From an uncultured Roseibium sp. (GTDB lineage Bacteria; Pseudomonadota; Alphaproteobacteria; Rhizobiales; Stappiaceae): 64,000 bases of DNA. This document shows, piece by piece, positions 36,497 through 46,435 of this stretch; the first letter of the stretch is position 1, and every line of letters starts with the position of its first letter. The stretch lies in assembly GCF_947499295.1 (NCBI RefSeq), contig NZ_CANMNP010000009.1, positions 1 to 64,000 of the forward strand, given 5' to 3'. The notes under the pieces were generated by a model. It was not told the origin of the DNA. It saw nothing but the letters and a program-made list of their open reading frames with translations, and did no database searches. Made by a program: the position numbers and the translations under genes.

Positions 36497-36801
36497 TAAA
36501 CTAGACCTGCTTTATATAGTTGCCAGCACGCTAGCCTCATCTGGATACAATTTGTCCGTCGATTTGAGCCAGTGATTTCCTCCCAAATTCGCGCCTGTCG
36601 AAAAGTATCATTTGTATCAAATGTAAAACAGCTGCTGATACGTGGCTTACAATTAAGACGTTTCTTCCTTCATCCAAACATCCAGCAGATACATCCGGCG
36701 CTGAAGATAGCTGCTCCGCTATCGAATTCAACGCGGAACTGGGCAGGACAGTTTGAACCCAAAGTAGCAACAGGGCTGCATACACTTGAAGGAATATTGA
36801 A
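36497..36801. other. 305-base AT-richer leader of the RTX gene with a palindrome
   Basis: No gene is supported. The stretch is visibly richer in A+T than its surroundings. CATTTG-TAT-CAAATG (36609-36623) is a perfect 6-base inverted repeat overlapping a direct repeat of GTATCA, and is a possible operator about 180 bases before the RTX start. AAGGA precedes the RTX ATG. Confidence 0.45.
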
Positions 36802-38820
36802 ATGTCTACCAGGCTAACTGGCCGAGCAAACACATCTCCTGCCAACACCGGTAAATTTGAACAACTGCGACCTTCCGAGCCCCTCAGAAAGGGCGACATT
36901 GAGGAAATCATCTCAGAAACACAAGGGCGCGAGACTATTTTCAATGATTACAATGGCAGACGCGCAGAGCGTGAAGGCCCAAGCCTCGGCATCGAGTTCG
37001 AGAGTGAAGGTGGTCTAGAACCAATCGCAATGCGTGGCCGTTCGCTCAACAATCTCAAACAGATTGGGTTGGCAAATGCTGAAGCTGATGACCAGGCATC
37101 TGCAAACTGGAACGTCATTGCCGAACTAGAATCGGATTTTGCCAGCGCAGTGTCTCGCCTCCAGTCAAATCTAAGTTCAAATCTTAAAAAATTGGGCGCT
37201 GCCAACCGGTTTGAGCCTTTTCCATCGAACCTCAGTTTTGAAGCTGGAAATTTCCAACCGTTGGATCAAACCATTTGGATCGACTGGTATGATGACGATT
37301 TTTATGCCGGTGGCGATGGCATCGACATTGCCTATGGTCTCGGTGGCGTCGACAATCTCTGGCTCAACGGCGGCAACGATGTTGCCTATGGTGGCAGCGA
37401 CAACGACTACATTTATGGCGGAAACGGCGCAGACCGACTTAACGGCGATAGCGGCGACGACAAACTTTACGGTCATGATGGCAACGACATCCTCAATGGC
37501 GGCACCGGTGATGACTACCTATCAGGTTGGCGCGGCGATGATGAACTTCTCGGCGGAACCGGCAACGACACTCTGGAAGGTGACGGCGGAAACGACCTTT
37601 TGAGCGGTGGCCACGGTGACGATTATCTCTATGGCGGAAACGAAGATGATCTCCTTTATGGCGGTCATGGGAACGATCGCCTCTATGGAAACCGGCACAA
37701 TGACCGCGTCTATGGTCAGGACGGCGATGACTTAATCAGCGGTGGCACGGGTGACGACAGGCTTTACGGCGGCAACGGCGAAGATCTGATCTATGGCGAC
37801 TTTGGAGACGACATTCTCTACGGTGGTAGTGACAACGACACCCTCCACGGTGGCCGGGACGACGACACCCTCTATGGCGAATCCGGAAACGATACCCTTT
37901 TCGGCGAAGAAGGAAACGACACCCTTTTCGGCGGCAGCGGCATCGACCGGCTTTATGGTGAAGATGGCGATGACAATCTGAACGGTGGTTCCGGCAATGA
38001 TCTGATGTGGGGCGGCGACGGCGCCGACACCATGTATGGCGGAATTGGCGCTGATGCCATGCAGGGCGGGAATGGCGATGACGTGATGTCGGGCGCCAAC
38101 GGCAACGACATCCTGTGGGGTCAGAATGGCGCCGACGTCCTGAACGGCGGTTGGGGCAATGACTCCCTCTACGGTGGCGAAGGCGACGACGAAGTCAATG
38201 GCGACGGCGGCAACGACTTCCTCTATGGGCAGCAAGGAGAAGATACAATAAATGGCGGGTCAGGAGCCGATCAGATGTTCGGCGGTGAAGACCGGGACAA
38301 ATTGTATGGCGGGATCGGCAACGATACGCAATATGGCGGCGACGGCAACGACCTGGTTTATGGCGAGGATGGAGCTGACAGTCTTTACGGTGGAGCCGGC
38401 ATTGACCTCATAAATGGCGGTGAAGGCAACGACTTCATCAGTGGTGGAACCAACAGCCAGGGGTTCAACTTTGGCGATGGCCTTTTCGGAGGCGCGGGCT
38501 GGGACACATTCCATTTCCAGTCAGGTGACAGCGGTGGTTCTGGCGGCAATCCGATGGACATCATCTTCGATTTCGGTGATGGCGGTGACATGCTCTTTTT
38601 CGAGGGTTTTGGCGGTGCGAACTTCCTCGGAGAACAGTCGAGCTTCTCAAACGGCCTGGGTGCCGAAGCCTATTTCGAGCACACGTTTTTCGACGTAGAC
38701 GGTATCGGAGATGCAACGGTGGTTCACATTCGTGACAATGCCGGTCAAAACGCAGATGTCTCCGTCATCTTGCTTGGGCATCTTGATCTCGATGCCCAGT
38801 CGGACGTGTTCATCATTTAA
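36802..38820 (+). CDS. RTX-type calcium-binding protein with 39 unbroken repeats
   Basis: The 672-residue acidic protein has an N-terminal region of about 196 residues without known domains (and no Sec signal), then 39 consecutive nonapeptides of the GGxGxDxLx type from residue 197 to 547 (bases 37390-38442), for example GGTGNDTLE and GGSGNDTLF. These form a Ca2+-filled beta-roll after export. The C-terminal part (DVSVILLGHLDLDAQSDVFI) ends in the small hydrophobic pattern of type I secretion signals. No T1SS genes are adjacent. A strong terminator follows. Role unknown: adhesion, S-layer or matrix are options. Confidence 0.88.
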   Translation: MSTRLTGRANTSPANTGKFEQLRPSEPLRKGDIEEIISETQGRETIFNDYNGRRAEREGPSLGIEFESEGGLEPIAMRGRSLNNLKQIGLANAEADDQASANWNVIAELESDFASAVSRLQSNLSSNLKKLGAANRFEPFPSNLSFEAGNFQPLDQTIWIDWYDDDFYAGGDGIDIAYGLGGVDNLWLNGGNDVAYGGSDNDYIYGGNGADRLNGDSGDDKLYGHDGNDILNGGTGDDYLSGWRGDDELLGGTGNDTLEGDGGNDLLSGGHGDDYLYGGNEDDLLYGGHGNDRLYGNRHNDRVYGQDGDDLISGGTGDDRLYGGNGEDLIYGDFGDDILYGGSDNDTLHGGRDDDTLYGESGNDTLFGEEGNDTLFGGSGIDRLYGEDGDDNLNGGSGNDLMWGGDGADTMYGGIGADAMQGGNGDDVMSGANGNDILWGQNGADVLNGGWGNDSLYGGEGDDEVNGDGGNDFLYGQQGEDTINGGSGADQMFGGEDRDKLYGGIGNDTQYGGDGNDLVYGEDGADSLYGGAGIDLINGGEGNDFISGGTNSQGFNFGDGLFGGAGWDTFHFQSGDSGGSGGNPMDIIFDFGDGGDMLFFEGFGGANFLGEQSSFSNGLGAEAYFEHTFFDVDGIGDATVVHIRDNAGQNADVSVILLGHLDLDAQSDVFII

Positions 38821-38841
38821 CTTTCGGTACTGCGAGATGTC

Positions 38842-38872
38842 AGGCGGCGGGAAAATCCGCCGCCTTTCTTGC
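38842..38872 (+). terminator. Strong intrinsic terminator after the RTX gene
   Basis: AGGCGGCGG (38842-38850) and CCGCCGCCT (38857-38865) form a perfect 9-base stem with a 6-base loop (GAAAAT), followed by TTCTTGCTTT. It lies 21 bases after the RTX stop and insulates the kinase gene. Confidence 0.88.
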
Positions 38873-38987
38873 TTTATCGGGGTTAAACCTATGCAAACAA
38901 AAACAATGTCCTAGAGTGATCCGAAGCTTCGAGCAGCACCATGACAGCTGCATCAAATGCCAGACGAAATCAAACGAGGTGCCGCAC

Positions 38988-41900
38988 ATGGCTGCAGACA
39001 GTTCAAGCGATATCGTTGAAAGTGAGCCTGTTTCGGATCTGGGGTCACACACACCTTCCATTGAGGAGACGGGCAGCGACCAGCCGTCGTCCAGCATTCT
39101 TTTGGACGGTTTCGAGGCCCTTTCAGAAGGTGCCGCGCTCTGGGACCACACCTGGCGTCTGATTTCCTCCAACGCAGTTTTTCGCGAACTCGTCTTTGAA
39201 AACGACACAAGACTGTTTTCGGTCCACAGAGGTTTCCAAGAGATTTTCGCAGACCTGGTCGATCATAATTGCTTCGACATCCTAGCCGACGCTGATCCAG
39301 GTCAGTTTGCCAATGATCTGCAAGAAAAAATGGCAAGCCATGGAAATGCCTACCTGCATCACCGAGACGGCCGTGTTTTGCGGGCAACCTCCAGTAAAAC
39401 CAAGCAGGGCAATTTCCTGACCGAATTGCGGGAAGTTGCCCGACCTCACTCGCAGGACAAGATCGGCGAACATGTTTTGCTCGAAGCAATTGAGGCTTTC
39501 GGTGAAGGCTTTGTGCTTTATGACAGGGACCGGCGCTTGGTATACGCAAACAACCAGTATGCGAACATGCTTGGACCACATAAGGATGTCTTGAAGCCGG
39601 GCACTCCGATGACAGAAGTCATCCAGCGCGCTATGAGCGACGGCCACGTCACCATCATTCGAGGGCCAGCCGGCGGACCAAAGGAAATTTTCCGGACCCT
39701 CGACGAACTCGGCACCCTCAAAATCGACATTAAGGTAGCTGACGGCACGTACAGAGTTATCACGCTTACCCGCCTCAAGGGCGGAGGAGTCGTCGCAACC
39801 GTGCTCGACATCACTGAGCGTTTCAAAGCCGAACGTCTGTTTACGGACGTGGTCGCTCGCCTGCCGGTGGGGGTTGCCATTGAAAGCGCAGATGGTCGTT
39901 TCACACATTGCAATGAGGCCTTCGCGGCCCCTTTCCAACTAAGTGTCGACGAAATTCTCGCGCTGTCGGATGAGCAACGGATCGAAATCCTCGCCTGCCA
40001 CATCGCCACCGTGAAGGGACAGCCAGTTGGAAACGATGCTGCTGCCGACTTCAGCAGGGCCGCTCAGGAACAGCGTCAAACGCTCGCGTCCATGGAAGTC
40101 AGTTTTAAAGACGGCCGCCACTTTTTTGTAGAACGGGCCGTCACTCAGGACGACGGCAGAGTGATCGTGGTTACCGACACGACTGCCTTGATTGAAGCGG
40201 AGGAGCTCAGTCTCTCTGTTCTAAATGATGCCATCCAGTCTCTGGATGAGGGCTTGGTGCTCTACGACGCAAACCTCAACTTCTCGATGGCAAACCGCGA
40301 ATGGCACCGCATGTTTTTCAGCAACATTCCCGCACCCGAAATTGGCGAGAATGTCGTCTCAATAATGCGGCGGCTTTTCAATGCCGATGTGATGTGTATT
40401 CCAGAAGGCCTCGAAGAGGCTGCTTATGTGGAAGAGCTCGAAAACACCATCCGCACCTATGAGAAAAAGATAACCCTGAAACTCGCAAACGGAGCAACAC
40501 TGCTTGCCTCGGCGCACAAGACCGAACTGAACGGCTATCTGGTCTCCTTTATGGATGTCACCGAGCAGCTTCGTGCGGAGGAAGAGCAACGCGAAGCCGA
40601 CATGCTGCTGCGAAAGATTGTGGAAGCCTGTCCGGCGAATTTTCTGGTCTCACGGGTCGACGACGGGAAAATTATCTATTGTCCACCTGCATCCAGGGAA
40701 CGCTTCGGCAGTATCGAGACGACACTCAGTTTCTTTATGAAGCCGGAAGATCGCGAGGCATACCTGGAGGCGCTTTTGCCGACAGGTCAGCTTGACGACT
40801 ATCGCGTGCAATTCCGCAGAGCCGACGGTTCTATCATGGAAGGTCTGACAGCAGCCAGGGTCACCGACTACAAGGGCGAAGATGTCATCGTCTCCTCCAC
40901 CCGGGATATTTCCGATCAACTTGCCATGCAGGCAGAGCTGGAGCGTCAACGCGAGCTAGTCCACCAAAACGAAAAACTCTCCGCACTCGGTGAACTTCTT
41001 GCAGGTGTCGCACATGAACTCAACAATCCGCTTTCTGTAATTTCTGGCTACGCCCAGATGCTTCAGGGCAAAATCTCCGACCCGGTTCAGGCGGGACGCG
41101 TCGACTTGATCTGCCAGTCCTCAGAACGGGCAACAAAAATCGTTCGAACGTTCTTGTCCATGGCGCGTCGCAGACCAGCGAGGGTGGAGCTCTGTTCCGT
41201 CAACGACGTGCTGGCGACCGTCCTCGAAGTCTCTAACTACGGACTAACGTCCAGCGGCACTATCCTTACCAGCACACTCGACAAAAGCGTGCCGCTGGTT
41301 TCTGGCGACTTCGATCAACTGACGCAGGTTTTCAGCAATCTCATCACGAACGCAAAGCAAGCCGTTCAACCTCTTGGACAAGCGGGCAAGCTTTCCGTTC
41401 GGACACGATTCGAGGGTGGGTCTCGGCGGGTGGTTGTTGACGTGGAGGACAATGGGCCGGGTATTCCATTGCATCTGCAAAAACGAATTTTCGAGCCCTT
41501 CTTCACGACCAAGGATGTCGGCAAGGGCACGGGCGTCGGCCTTGCATTCAGTCATCGCATCGTCGCCAACCATGACGGAAAACTTGTATTGAAATCAGCT
41601 CCGGGAAAAGGAACCCGTTTTTCCGTCAAATTGCCCGCTGCGGCGGACAAAGCGGAAATCATCAAGACGCGCGTCAATGAGGAAGTTGCTCCTGGAAATA
41701 TCTCGGTTCTCATTGTTGATGACGATGTTGGCGTTGCTCAGCTTCTCTACGATATTCTGAATGAAGCAGGATACAACGCAACGAAGGGCGTCTCCCCAAG
41801 AGAGGCGCTACGAAAGGTAGAAGCTCAATCTTACGATGCCATCCTGTGCGATTACAAAATGCCTGGCATCAATGGCGCAGAATTCTTCTACGCGCTGGAA

Positions 41901-42077
41901 GTCATCGCACCGGAAGCAGCCCAACGGGTGGGTTTTGTCACAGGAGACACTTTGAGTGACAAAATTCAACGCTTTTTCAGCTCGACCGGATGTCCACATA
42001 TCGAAAAGCCCATCGCAAAAGATGAGCTTCTTCTGCTGTTAAAACAGATTGTTGAACAAAGTGAGAAAACTGCATGA
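38988..42077 (+). CDS. Multi-PAS hybrid sensor histidine kinase with C-terminal receiver
   Basis: This 1029-residue soluble kinase has no membrane span. At least four to five PAS-type modules precede the core, seen as repeated patterns such as [40 protein letters not shown] and [20 protein letters not shown], each near 130 residues. His676 in [20 protein letters not shown] is the phospho-acceptor. The ATPase domain has [38 protein letters not shown] receiver follows with Asp955 in [15 protein letters not shown] lies 6 bases before the ATG at 38988. It overlaps the response regulator gene by 4 bases. The repeated PAS modules point to sensing of an internal redox, oxygen or small-molecule cue. 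Confidence 0.92.
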   Translation: MAADSSSDIVESEPVSDLGSHTPSIEETGSDQPSSSILLDGFEALSEGAALWDHTWRLISSNAVFRELVFENDTRLFSVHRGFQEIFADLVDHNCFDILADADPGQFANDLQEKMASHGNAYLHHRDGRVLRATSSKTKQGNFLTELREVARPHSQDKIGEHVLLEAIEAFGEGFVLYDRDRRLVYANNQYANMLGPHKDVLKPGTPMTEVIQRAMSDGHVTIIRGPAGGPKEIFRTLDELGTLKIDIKVADGTYRVITLTRLKGGGVVATVLDITERFKAERLFTDVVARLPVGVAIESADGRFTHCNEAFAAPFQLSVDEILALSDEQRIEILACHIATVKGQPVGNDAAADFSRAAQEQRQTLASMEVSFKDGRHFFVERAVTQDDGRVIVVTDTTALIEAEELSLSVLNDAIQSLDEGLVLYDANLNFSMANREWHRMFFSNIPAPEIGENVVSIMRRLFNADVMCIPEGLEEAAYVEELENTIRTYEKKITLKLANGATLLASAHKTELNGYLVSFMDVTEQLRAEEEQREADMLLRKIVEACPANFLVSRVDDGKIIYCPPASRERFGSIETTLSFFMKPEDREAYLEALLPTGQLDDYRVQFRRADGSIMEGLTAARVTDYKGEDVIVSSTRDISDQLAMQAELERQRELVHQNEKLSALGELLAGVAHELNNPLSVISGYAQMLQGKISDPVQAGRVDLICQSSERATKIVRTFLSMARRRPARVELCSVNDVLATVLEVSNYGLTSSGTILTSTLDKSVPLVSGDFDQLTQVFSNLITNAKQAVQPLGQAGKLSVRTRFEGGSRRVVVDVEDNGPGIPLHLQKRIFEPFFTTKDVGKGTGVGLAFSHRIVANHDGKLVLKSAPGKGTRFSVKLPAAADKAEIIKTRVNEEVAPGNISVLIVDDDVGVAQLLYDILNEAGYNATKGVSPREALRKVEAQSYDAILCDYKMPGINGAEFFYALEVIAPEAAQRVGFVTGDTLSDKIQRFFSSTGCPHIEKPIAKDELLLLLKQIVEQSEKTA

Positions 42078-42784
42078 GCGAGGACTGTCACGAAATCATA
42101 ATCTGTGATGACGAAGCGCCACTGAGAAGAATGTTGAGTGATCATCTGAGTGAGTGTGGCTATCTGATCCGGGAAGCTGAAGACGCTACGTCCTTGTTTG
42201 TTTTGATGAATGAGCGGGAACCGGATCTCGTGTTGCTCGATGTCAGAATGCCAGGAAAAGACGGCCAGACAGCTCTGCGGGAATTGAGAAAAACTTCTGT
42301 TGTGCCCGTTCTCATGCTGACGGCAGCGGGTGAATTGGTCGACAAGATTCTCGGCTTGGAATTTGGCGCAGATGACTATCTTGTAAAGCCGGTCGATCTT
42401 CGAGAGCTTCAAGCGCGGATCAAGGCGACGATCCGGCGAAATGAAATTGGCCAGGGAACGAGGGACAGGGCCAAAGCACCGGAAGGTGCGGTGCAATTCG
42501 GACCCAGTCGACTTGACGTTGATAGCGGTCGGCTCTTTGGGCCTGATGGCAATGAAGTTACCATTACAGCCATGGAGTTCCGTCTACTACGCGTATTTGC
42601 GGCCAACCGCGGACGGATACTCATTCGGGACCAACTGCTTGAACAGGCGCATGACAAGGCTTGGGAGCCCTTTGACAGATCCATCGACCTACGCATTTCC
42701 CGCATCCGGCGAAAAATCGAACCTAATCCGGATAAGCCGGAAATCATTCGAACCGTTCGAGGTGTCGGCTATATTTTCGACTGA
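42074..42784 (+). CDS. OmpR/PhoB-family response regulator
   Basis: The 236-residue protein has a receiver domain (IIICDDEAPLRRMLSDHL, phospho-acceptor Asp56 in LVLLDVRMPG, MLTAAGE, YLVKPVD with the conserved Lys) and a C-terminal winged helix (ITAMEFRLLRVFAANRGRIL, SIDLRISRIRRKIE, IIRTVRGVGYIF). The ATGA overlap with the kinase stop couples translation, so they are a cognate pair. The kinase's own receiver may act as an intermediate or as a sink. The DNA target is unknown; three CCTGTGAT half-sites lie 180-250 bases downstream. Confidence 0.95.
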   Translation: MSEDCHEIIICDDEAPLRRMLSDHLSECGYLIREAEDATSLFVLMNEREPDLVLLDVRMPGKDGQTALRELRKTSVVPVLMLTAAGELVDKILGLEFGADDYLVKPVDLRELQARIKATIRRNEIGQGTRDRAKAPEGAVQFGPSRLDVDSGRLFGPDGNEVTITAMEFRLLRVFAANRGRILIRDQLLEQAHDKAWEPFDRSIDLRISRIRRKIEPNPDKPEIIRTVRGVGYIFD

Positions 42785-42966
42785 AATGTCAACGAATGCA
42801 GATGATCCATCGAGGTGGCGACGGCCTATGTGGGCATGAATTCAGATCATCCCTCGTGACGAACCGAAAGAAAGAGAACTCATCGGCCGATCCAGCAATG
42901 GCCTCGACCAAGAACAGATTTTGGGACGAGTACGTCAATTCTTCAAAGAAGCGTGTTCGTAACTCA

Positions 42967-43034
42967 CCTGTGATGCCATCTCTCCGGCGAGGTACACTAA
43001 TATGGTTGATCACAGGATTCCGAAACCCTGTGAT
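42967..43034. promoter_or_regulatory. Cluster of three CCTGTGAT half-sites
   Basis: CCTGTGAT occurs at 42967-42974 (+), as its complement ATCACAGG at 43009-43016, and again at 43027-43034 (+); the last two form a perfect inverted repeat with a 10-base spacer. The cluster lies in the 458-base stretch (42785-43242) between the response regulator and the DUF1402 gene, which otherwise holds only a terminator-like hairpin and no supported gene. Confidence 0.4.
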
Positions 43035-43068
43035 AGTCATCACTTCTTTGTTGATGTCCCCGACTTAG

Positions 43069-43110
43069 AAAAGCGTACCGCTTGCATCTTGTATGTGGCG
43101 GTGCTTTTTT
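43069..43110 (+). terminator. Terminator-like hairpin upstream of the DUF1402 gene
   Basis: AAAAGC-GTA-CCGC (43069-43081) pairs with GCGG-T-GCTTTT (43098-43108) across a 16-base loop, with an internal bulge, and ends in a run of six T. It would end transcription from the two-component operon or act as an attenuator for the following gene. Confidence 0.55.
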
Positions 43111-43242
43111 CTGGGGGCAATCTGAAAAATGAGTTATTTACAGTCGCGCTCAGCGAACTATGTGAAACCGTTATGGTTCGAGGCGCTGCCGGGTTCTGTT
43201 CGGCGAAACATTAACAACAACGTCAATCGCAGAGCGATCACA

Positions 43243-44244
43243 ATGTGCAGGAAGACCGGCCCGCTTAGGTTCTCATCCAGACTGGCGACAGGATGCCTTG
43301 CATTGGCGTTGCTAATCAACCCGGTGTCGACACACCTGATGCCGGTTACCGAAGCGCAGGCGCAGTCCGTGCGCGCGGTCCCTGAAGGCAACAGATACAA
43401 GTCCCAACCCAAGATCCCATTTGCTTCCTCCCGCCGCACCAATGCGTCCAAATCCAGCTACGATGCCAAGTTCAACAAGGTTTTGTCGGTTCTCAAGCGT
43501 GACCGCCGGCTGCTAGGCTCCATAAAGCGGGTGTCCAAGCGCTACGGTATAGACCCGATCCACCTCATCGGCGCGATTGTCGGCGAACACACCTACAATT
43601 ACGACACACTCGACAGCGCTCAGTCATACTACGTCAAGGCGCTTGCCTATGCCGGCATCAGGTTCGAATTCGAATTGAATGGCGAGCATGTCGACACTTT
43701 TGTTGAACGTCCACAGTTTGAGCGCTGCAACAAAGACCACATTCAAAAGAGCAGCGACCGGCGCTGGTCCTGCTATGAGAATGTCTGGAACAGCAAGTTT
43801 CGTGGCCGCAGGGTTGATGGCGTTCGGTATCCGAAGAAGAACTTCAATGAAGCATTTTTTCAGCCGCTGTTCTCAGGTCAGAGTTTCGGACTGGGTCAAT
43901 TGAGCCCGCTCACCGTCCTCAAGATGACCGACCGAGTTGCCCGTCAAAGCAATTATCGCAAGCTCGAGGCTTCCAAGCCGAAGGAAGTCTATAAGGCAAC
44001 CATGGATCCGAATATCTCGCTCCACTACATGGCGGCGATCATTCAGGACGCGATTGCAGCTTATAAGTCCGTAGGCAAAGTCGACATCTCAAACAATCCG
44101 GGTCTGACGGCAACCCTCTACAATCTCGGCGACCCCTGGAGTCGAGCTGCCAAGTTCCGCAGAACCGGTAGATCCTGGCCCCGCGAGAACTATTATGGCT
44201 GGCTGGTCAACGATCGCATCGATGACCTTCGGGCTTTGCTCTGA
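43243..44244 (+). CDS. DUF1402-family exported protein
   Basis: This 333-residue protein has a hydrophobic export signal near its start (RLATGCLALALLINPV... then VTEAQAQS) and matches the DUF1402 family as I know it: RYGIDPIHLIGAIVGEHTYN, SYYVKALAYAG, FFQPLFSGQSFGLGQLSPLT, MDPNISLHYMAAIIQDAIAA, and GLTATLYNLGD near the end. The HLIGAIVGEHTYN...GLGQLSP...LYNLGD order recalls lytic-transglycosylase-like folds, which is only an impression. I chose the ATG at 43243; a longer frame from 43129 would bury the signal peptide. Confidence 0.75.
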   Translation: MCRKTGPLRFSSRLATGCLALALLINPVSTHLMPVTEAQAQSVRAVPEGNRYKSQPKIPFASSRRTNASKSSYDAKFNKVLSVLKRDRRLLGSIKRVSKRYGIDPIHLIGAIVGEHTYNYDTLDSAQSYYVKALAYAGIRFEFELNGEHVDTFVERPQFERCNKDHIQKSSDRRWSCYENVWNSKFRGRRVDGVRYPKKNFNEAFFQPLFSGQSFGLGQLSPLTVLKMTDRVARQSNYRKLEASKPKEVYKATMDPNISLHYMAAIIQDAIAAYKSVGKVDISNNPGLTATLYNLGDPWSRAAKFRRTGRSWPRENYYGWLVNDRIDDLRALL

Positions 44245-44271
44245 CAACCCGGTTTTGGGCAGCGTAGCCCT

Positions 44272-44910
44272 TTAGGTCAGAAACGGATTTGTTTCCCGTT
44301 CCTGTCCCAGTGTCGATGCCTGGCCGTGACCGGGCAAGAACGAGACATCATCACCAAGCGGCAGCAGTTTTTCCTGAATGGATTTGATCAAAGTCGCGTG
44401 ATCGCCTCCAGGTAGATCGGTTCTGCCGATCGATCCTGCAAACAGTACGTCGCCGGAGATGGCAAACCGCAGTTCCTTGTCAAAGAAAACCAGGTGACCG
44501 GGCGAATGACCCGGACAATGCAGTACATCGAATGTTCGCCCGGCAATGTCGATCTGATCCCCCTCGACCATCCATCGATCCGGCATAACCGGTTTGACGC
44601 CATCCACACCGAATTGCACGGCCTGATCGGAGATCCTGTCGATCAGTGGCTGGTCGGCTTCGTGAGGGCCTTCAACGGGCACTTTCAACGCAGCAGCAAG
44701 ATCGGCTGCGCCACCCACATGATCGATGTGGCCGTGAGTAAGCACAATTTTTTCGACGCTGACACCCTGCTTTTCAATTGCAGCCTGAATGCGCTCGACA
44801 TCGCCACCAGGGTCCACCACAGCACCCTTCATTGTCGCCGGATCCCAGATCAGCGAGCAGTTCTGCTGAAACTGTGTAACGACGATTACCATGACCTGGA
44901 TCGGCGGCAT
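44272..44910 (-). CDS. MBL-fold metallo-hydrolase, YcbL/glyoxalase-II-like
   Basis: The 212-residue protein has the metallo-beta-lactamase fold with the metal motif THGHIDHVGGAADL, later His ligands in HCPGHSPGHLVFFD, and SGDVLFAGSIGRTDLPGGDH with its metal-bridging Asp. Length and motifs fit the YcbL-type small glyoxalase-II-like group, which hydrolyses thioesters such as S-lactoylglutathione. Two start codons are possible, at 44910 and 44892; I use the first. It converges with the DUF1402 gene across 27 bases. Confidence 0.88.
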   Translation of the reverse strand: MPPIQVMVIVVTQFQQNCSLIWDPATMKGAVVDPGGDVERIQAAIEKQGVSVEKIVLTHGHIDHVGGAADLAAALKVPVEGPHEADQPLIDRISDQAVQFGVDGVKPVMPDRWMVEGDQIDIAGRTFDVLHCPGHSPGHLVFFDKELRFAISGDVLFAGSIGRTDLPGGDHATLIKSIQEKLLPLGDDVSFLPGHGQASTLGQERETNPFLT

Positions 44911-45123
44911 CTCGTCACCGTCCTGGCCGTCGGGTCCATTTTCTTCTTGCGACAAAACCGCCTCCTCTCGTGAAACCCAAGCTCCGGCATTATAACTAAT
45001 ACGGGACAACACAGGCCGTTATTAGGAATATGATCACAAGCGGCTTCACCTTGCCGCAAGCATTTCGTACAAGAAGACAAGACCGCTGAGAAGACGGCAG
45101 CCACAATCGGGTATCCGAACCAT

Positions 45124-46221
45124 ATGAAGCGAAGACTATTAACACTGCTGATAACAACGGCGGCAGCCCTTGTCCCCGCCTCGGCGGGAATGGCGCAGCC
45201 CGGCAGAACGCCCCCCAGCTTTGAAGGCTGGACCGTTGACTGCGGCAATACCGGTGTGTGTTTTGCGTCTTCCTTTACCAGGTCTCAGTCCGTCTGGGTG
45301 GATGTTCGGATCGTTCGCGATTGGCAGGCCGAGGCACAGCCATTGGTGCGTCTGACAACCAATACCGAGCTTCCTCAGGACGGAACATTGCAGTTTGAAG
45401 TTGATGGCGGCGTTATCGAGGCTCTGCCGATCGAGCAACTGCGCGAGATGCAAACCGCGGTGACCCCACCTGCGGGCTTCCGCCCGCTAGGCGGTGAAGG
45501 CTTCTGGTATCCGACAGGCCCTGCCACCGTGACCTTGCTGGAGGCCATGCGTTCCGGCCGCGAATTGAAAATTCAGTTACCCCCCGTGGGAGATGCAGAG
45601 CCGGTTGCCGTTCCAGTTCCCCTGCAAGGCCTGAAGGCAAGCTTGCTCTGGCTCGACAATCGGCAGGACCGTACCGGTACCGTTGCCGCAATCATCTCAA
45701 AGGGCGATGAACCCGCCAAGGACGCACCGCATGCTGTCCCTGTCGTCAGCGCGGATCAATTGCCGCCGGAAGTCGCCGCCGTTTGGTCTGCCAACAGGCT
45801 CTGCTCTGAAATTGACCCGACAATCTTCGCCAGCCTAAACGCCGTTCGTGTGCCTCTTGAAGACACGGCATCGCTTTACATCATTCCTTGCGGCGCACCC
45901 ACCGCCATCAACAGTCCCTATGTTGCCGTCCTTTCCGGCAAGGACGGAGCCGCGCGCCAGGTACATGTTGCCCGCATGTCTGAAAAGGGGCCCATTGCGT
46001 CGGATCTGATTTACAATGCCAGGTGGATCCCGGCAGATCAGCAACTTGTGAGCTACTTTAAAGGCTCCGGTGTCGGCGAATGCGGGCTCTGGAATCGGTG
46101 GAGCTGGAATGGAACAGGGCTGGTACTGCTGGAAGAAGCGACACGAAAAACCTGCGACGGAACCCCCCCGGACTTGTCCAATTGGTCAAACACCTGGCCG
46201 GCCAAAAACGCCCCAAATTAG
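45124..46221 (+). CDS. DUF1176-family secreted protein
   Basis: This 365-residue protein has a signal peptide (LLTLLITTAAALVPASAGMA) and the DUF1176 pattern: GWTVDCGNTGVCFASSF with paired Cys, GLKASLLWLDNRQDRTGT, CSEIDPT, SLYIIPCGA, and the ending GVGECGLWNRWSWNGTGLVL with CDGTPPDLSNWSNTWP. It is a distant paralogue of the protein at 27841-29058; both start with a W-x-V-x-C-x4-x-C domain. It is divergent from the MBL hydrolase. The function is unknown, with the periplasm the likely site. Confidence 0.83.
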   Translation: MKRRLLTLLITTAAALVPASAGMAQPGRTPPSFEGWTVDCGNTGVCFASSFTRSQSVWVDVRIVRDWQAEAQPLVRLTTNTELPQDGTLQFEVDGGVIEALPIEQLREMQTAVTPPAGFRPLGGEGFWYPTGPATVTLLEAMRSGRELKIQLPPVGDAEPVAVPVPLQGLKASLLWLDNRQDRTGTVAAIISKGDEPAKDAPHAVPVVSADQLPPEVAAVWSANRLCSEIDPTIFASLNAVRVPLEDTASLYIIPCGAPTAINSPYVAVLSGKDGAARQVHVARMSEKGPIASDLIYNARWIPADQQLVSYFKGSGVGECGLWNRWSWNGTGLVLLEEATRKTCDGTPPDLSNWSNTWPAKNAPN

Positions 46222-46435
46222 GCCGTGGACCAAGGAATTTCTTGCGATTTTGCCTCTCTCGCCCTTATTATGATGACGCAGCGGCTGGAGAGGGATGTGG
46301 CAGGTGTGTTTCAGCCCTATCCCAGAATGTTGAACAGACGTACCGGGTGCGTCTTGGCGAAGTGACTCGACTGTGAAGGCGGGTGAGATTGGGTGTGATG
46401 TGTCAGTGCGGCACAGAGATTAAGGTGATTTAGTA

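Noticed and set aside
37390-38442. Regular 27-base DNA periodicity that could suggest a CRISPR or satellite array
   Set aside because: The units are in-frame codons of RTX nonapeptides and have no spacer-repeat pattern.
43056-43069. TGTCCCCGACTT, similar to the palindromic repeat core
   Set aside because: Only 12-14 bases match and the second hairpin arm is missing, so it is not a copy.
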